Shown here piece by piece: positions 5,451 through 7,158 of a stretch of DNA of 7,158 bases (position 1 is the stretch's first letter; every line of letters begins with the position of its first letter). This stretch comes from Ruminococcus sp. (GTDB lineage: Bacteria; Bacillota; Clostridia; Oscillospirales; Ruminococcaceae), in NCBI GenBank assembly GCA_003446315.1, contig DMBA01000199.1, forward strand, positions 3,126 to 10,283. The letters are read 5' to 3'. A program made the position numbers and the translations under genes. The notes beneath the pieces are model-generated. The model did no database searches and was not told the DNA's origin. It worked only from the letters and a program-made list of their open reading frames with translations.

Positions 5451-7158
5451 ATGGATTTTCGGACGCTGTTATATAATGAATTTGTGTTTCTGGACGGCGG
5501 TATGGGCACGATGCTGCACCTTGCGCCGGGAGAATTGCCGGAGCGCCTGAATCTGACGGAGCCGGCGCGTGTAGCCGCAGTCCATCGGGCATATGCAGAA
5601 GCCGGTTCTCAGATCGTTTATGCGAATACATTCGGTGCCAATCCGCTGAAACTGGCACGCACCGGCGTGGACGCTGCCGAAAGCATCACCGCAGCGATCC
5701 GGCTTGCAAAAGATGCCGTCGGGGAAGGCATTTGTGTGGCGCTGGATATCGGCCCGACCGGACAGCTTTTGCCCCCTGCCGGCTCGATGACATTTGAAGC
5801 GGCATATGATTCCTTCCGGACGATGTGCGAAGCGGGTGCGGCTGCGGGTGCAGATCTGATCGTCATTGAAACGATGAGCGACTTGCTGGAAACAAAAGCA
5901 GCATTGCTCGCAGCAAAGGAAAGCACCGATCTGCCGGTGCTCGTGACCATGACTTTTACCGAGAACGGGCGTACCTTTACCGGATGTCCGATCTCCGCAG
6001 CCGCAATGACGCTGGAAGGGCTGGGTGCAGAAGCAATCGGCATCAATTGTTCGCTCGGCCCGCGTGAGATCCTGCCCATGATGCAGGAAATGGCGAAATG
6101 GACACGGCTGCCGCTGATCGCAAAAGCAAATGCCGGTTTGCCGGATCCGGTCACAGGAGAATACTTCCTGACACCGGAAGATTTTGCCGATTTTATGCCT
6201 GCTTATGCCGATTGCGGTGTGCAGTTTTTCGGCGGATGCTGCGGCACAACGCCTGATTTTATCAGGGCGATCCGGAAAAAACTGAATGCTTTGCGCCGCG
6301 GCAGACGGCATACACAAAAGCCGGCGGCGATATGTTCCGGCACGCGCACGGTTCTGCTGGATATGCCGCGCGTGATCGGAGAGCGCATCAATCCAACCGG
6401 TAAAAAACGGATGAAACAGGCGCTTTTGGATCAGGATTTTGATTATCTGCGCGGCGAAGCGATCTCGCAGACAGAAGCAGGTGCGGATATTCTGGATGTC
6501 AATGTGGGTACACCGGGCATTGATGAAGCAGCAGTGCTGCCGCAGGCAGTGCAGGCGATTCAGGAAGTGACCGATCTGCCTTTGCAGCTTGATTCTTCGG
6601 ATCCTGCTGCGCTGGAAGCGGCTTTGCGGATCTATCCGGGTAAACCGATCGTGAACTCTGTCAACGGAAAGGCGGAGTCGCTGAATACCATCCTGCCGCT
6701 TGTGAAGCATTACGGCGCGGCGATCGTCGGTCTGACGCTCGATGAAAACGGCATCCCGTCATCATCTGCGGAGCGTTTTGCGATCGGCAAGCGGATTCTG
6801 GAGCAGGCACAGGCGATCGGCATTCCGAAAGAAGATGTCTTTCTCGATTGCCTGACGCTGACTGCATCCACCGGCCCAAACGGCCCCTCGGAGACTTTGA
6901 CTGCTGTCCGGCGCGTCCGGCAGGAACTGGGTCTGCAAACGGTTCTGGGTGTATCGAATATCAGCTTCGGTCTGCCGAACAGACCGTTGATCAACCGGAA
7001 TTTCCTGAATATGGCGCTGACAAACGGTCTGACGCTCCCGATCATGAATCCGATGGCGGAAGGCATGATGGATACCGTGCGAGCATACCGGATGCTGGCT
7101 GGTTTTGACGAGAATTGTGCCGATTTTATTGCTGCATATCAGGATGTCGGTGCACCGA
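5451..7158 (+). CDS. metH: Cobalamin-dependent methionine synthase, N-terminal half (3' truncated by window edge)
   Basis: MetH transfers the methyl of 5-methyl-THF via cobalamin to homocysteine. Codons 1-569 are in the window and the frame is open to the right edge. The homocysteine-binding barrel (about residues 8-285) begins with FLDGGMGTML and has the zinc ligands Cys200 in GINCSLGP and Cys263-Cys264 in FFGGCCGTTP. A linker is followed by the pterin-binding barrel (about 305-560) with GERINPTG (310-317), DVNVGTPG (349-356), LDSSDP (380-385), NSVNGK (402-407) and SNISFGLP (502-509). The cobalamin-binding modules must lie beyond the edge. Because a separate reactivation gene lies upstream, I infer that this MetH lacks its own activation domain and is near 800 residues, against about 1200 in E. 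coli. The start follows GGAGGG (5441-5446) by 4 bases. A methyltransferase with another acceptor is unlikely given the metF context. Confidence 0.94.
   Translation, partial: MDFRTLLYNEFVFLDGGMGTMLHLAPGELPERLNLTEPARVAAVHRAYAEAGSQIVYANTFGANPLKLARTGVDAAESITAAIRLAKDAVGEGICVALDIGPTGQLLPPAGSMTFEAAYDSFRTMCEAGAAAGADLIVIETMSDLLETKAALLAAKESTDLPVLVTMTFTENGRTFTGCPISAAAMTLEGLGAEAIGINCSLGPREILPMMQEMAKWTRLPLIAKANAGLPDPVTGEYFLTPEDFADFMPAYADCGVQFFGGCCGTTPDFIRAIRKKLNALRRGRRHTQKPAAICSGTRTVLLDMPRVIGERINPTGKKRMKQALLDQDFDYLRGEAISQTEAGADILDVNVGTPGIDEAAVLPQAVQAIQEVTDLPLQLDSSDPAALEAALRIYPGKPIVNSVNGKAESLNTILPLVKHYGAAIVGLTLDENGIPSSSAERFAIGKRILEQAQAIGIPKEDVFLDCLTLTASTGPNGPSETLTAVRRVRQELGLQTVLGVSNISFGLPNRPLINRNFLNMALTNGLTLPIMNPMAEGMMDTVRAYRMLAGFDENCADFIAAYQDVGAP

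Noticed and set aside
5469..6710. 413-residue open frame on the minus strand opposite metH
   Set aside because: Its codons are exact reverse complements of metH codons, so it stays open merely because TTA, CTA and TCA codons are rare in metH; it ends at the metH TTA codon at 5469. The product is rich in His, Cys, Arg and Ile with no family features.

Overview
This window looks like an ordinary chromosomal stretch of an anaerobic Gram-positive bacterium of the class Clostridia, perhaps a Ruminococcus/Oscillospiraceae-type gut organism. The placement is inferred from roughly even base composition, strong AGGAGG-like ribosome binding sites, tight co-directional packing, and a methionine synthase whose reactivation domain is a separate gene. 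No marker gene confirms it. All eight genes are on the + strand. There is no gene-free stretch over 300 bases. I see no mobile element, CRISPR array, tRNA or rRNA.

Region 1 (1-1011): the C-terminal part of an AMP-forming acyl-CoA synthetase, cut by the left edge, followed by a textbook intrinsic terminator that closes its transcription unit.

Region 2 (1047-3526): a near-consensus extended -10 promoter drives alr (alanine racemase, D-alanine for the cell wall). It is followed by a small membrane-anchored protein of unknown function and ung (uracil-DNA glycosylase), whose ribosome binding site lies in the tail of the preceding gene.

Region 3 (3572-7158): a methionine/one-carbon cluster. metF makes 5-methyl-THF, and metH (3' end outside the window) uses it to methylate homocysteine. 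Between them lie a stand-alone cobalamin-reactivation protein, whose start overlaps the metF stop, and an unrecognised 109-residue protein. The reactivation protein ends in a five-cysteine tail that could hold a metal or Fe-S cluster.

No terminator is visible from the alr promoter to the right edge, so all seven genes may share one transcript. The leader before alr (about 30 bases) and the gap before metF (45 bases) are too short for a SAM or cobalamin riboswitch. I found no clearly new system. The best leads are the Cys-rich tail of the reactivation protein and the unknown small gene inside the methionine cluster.
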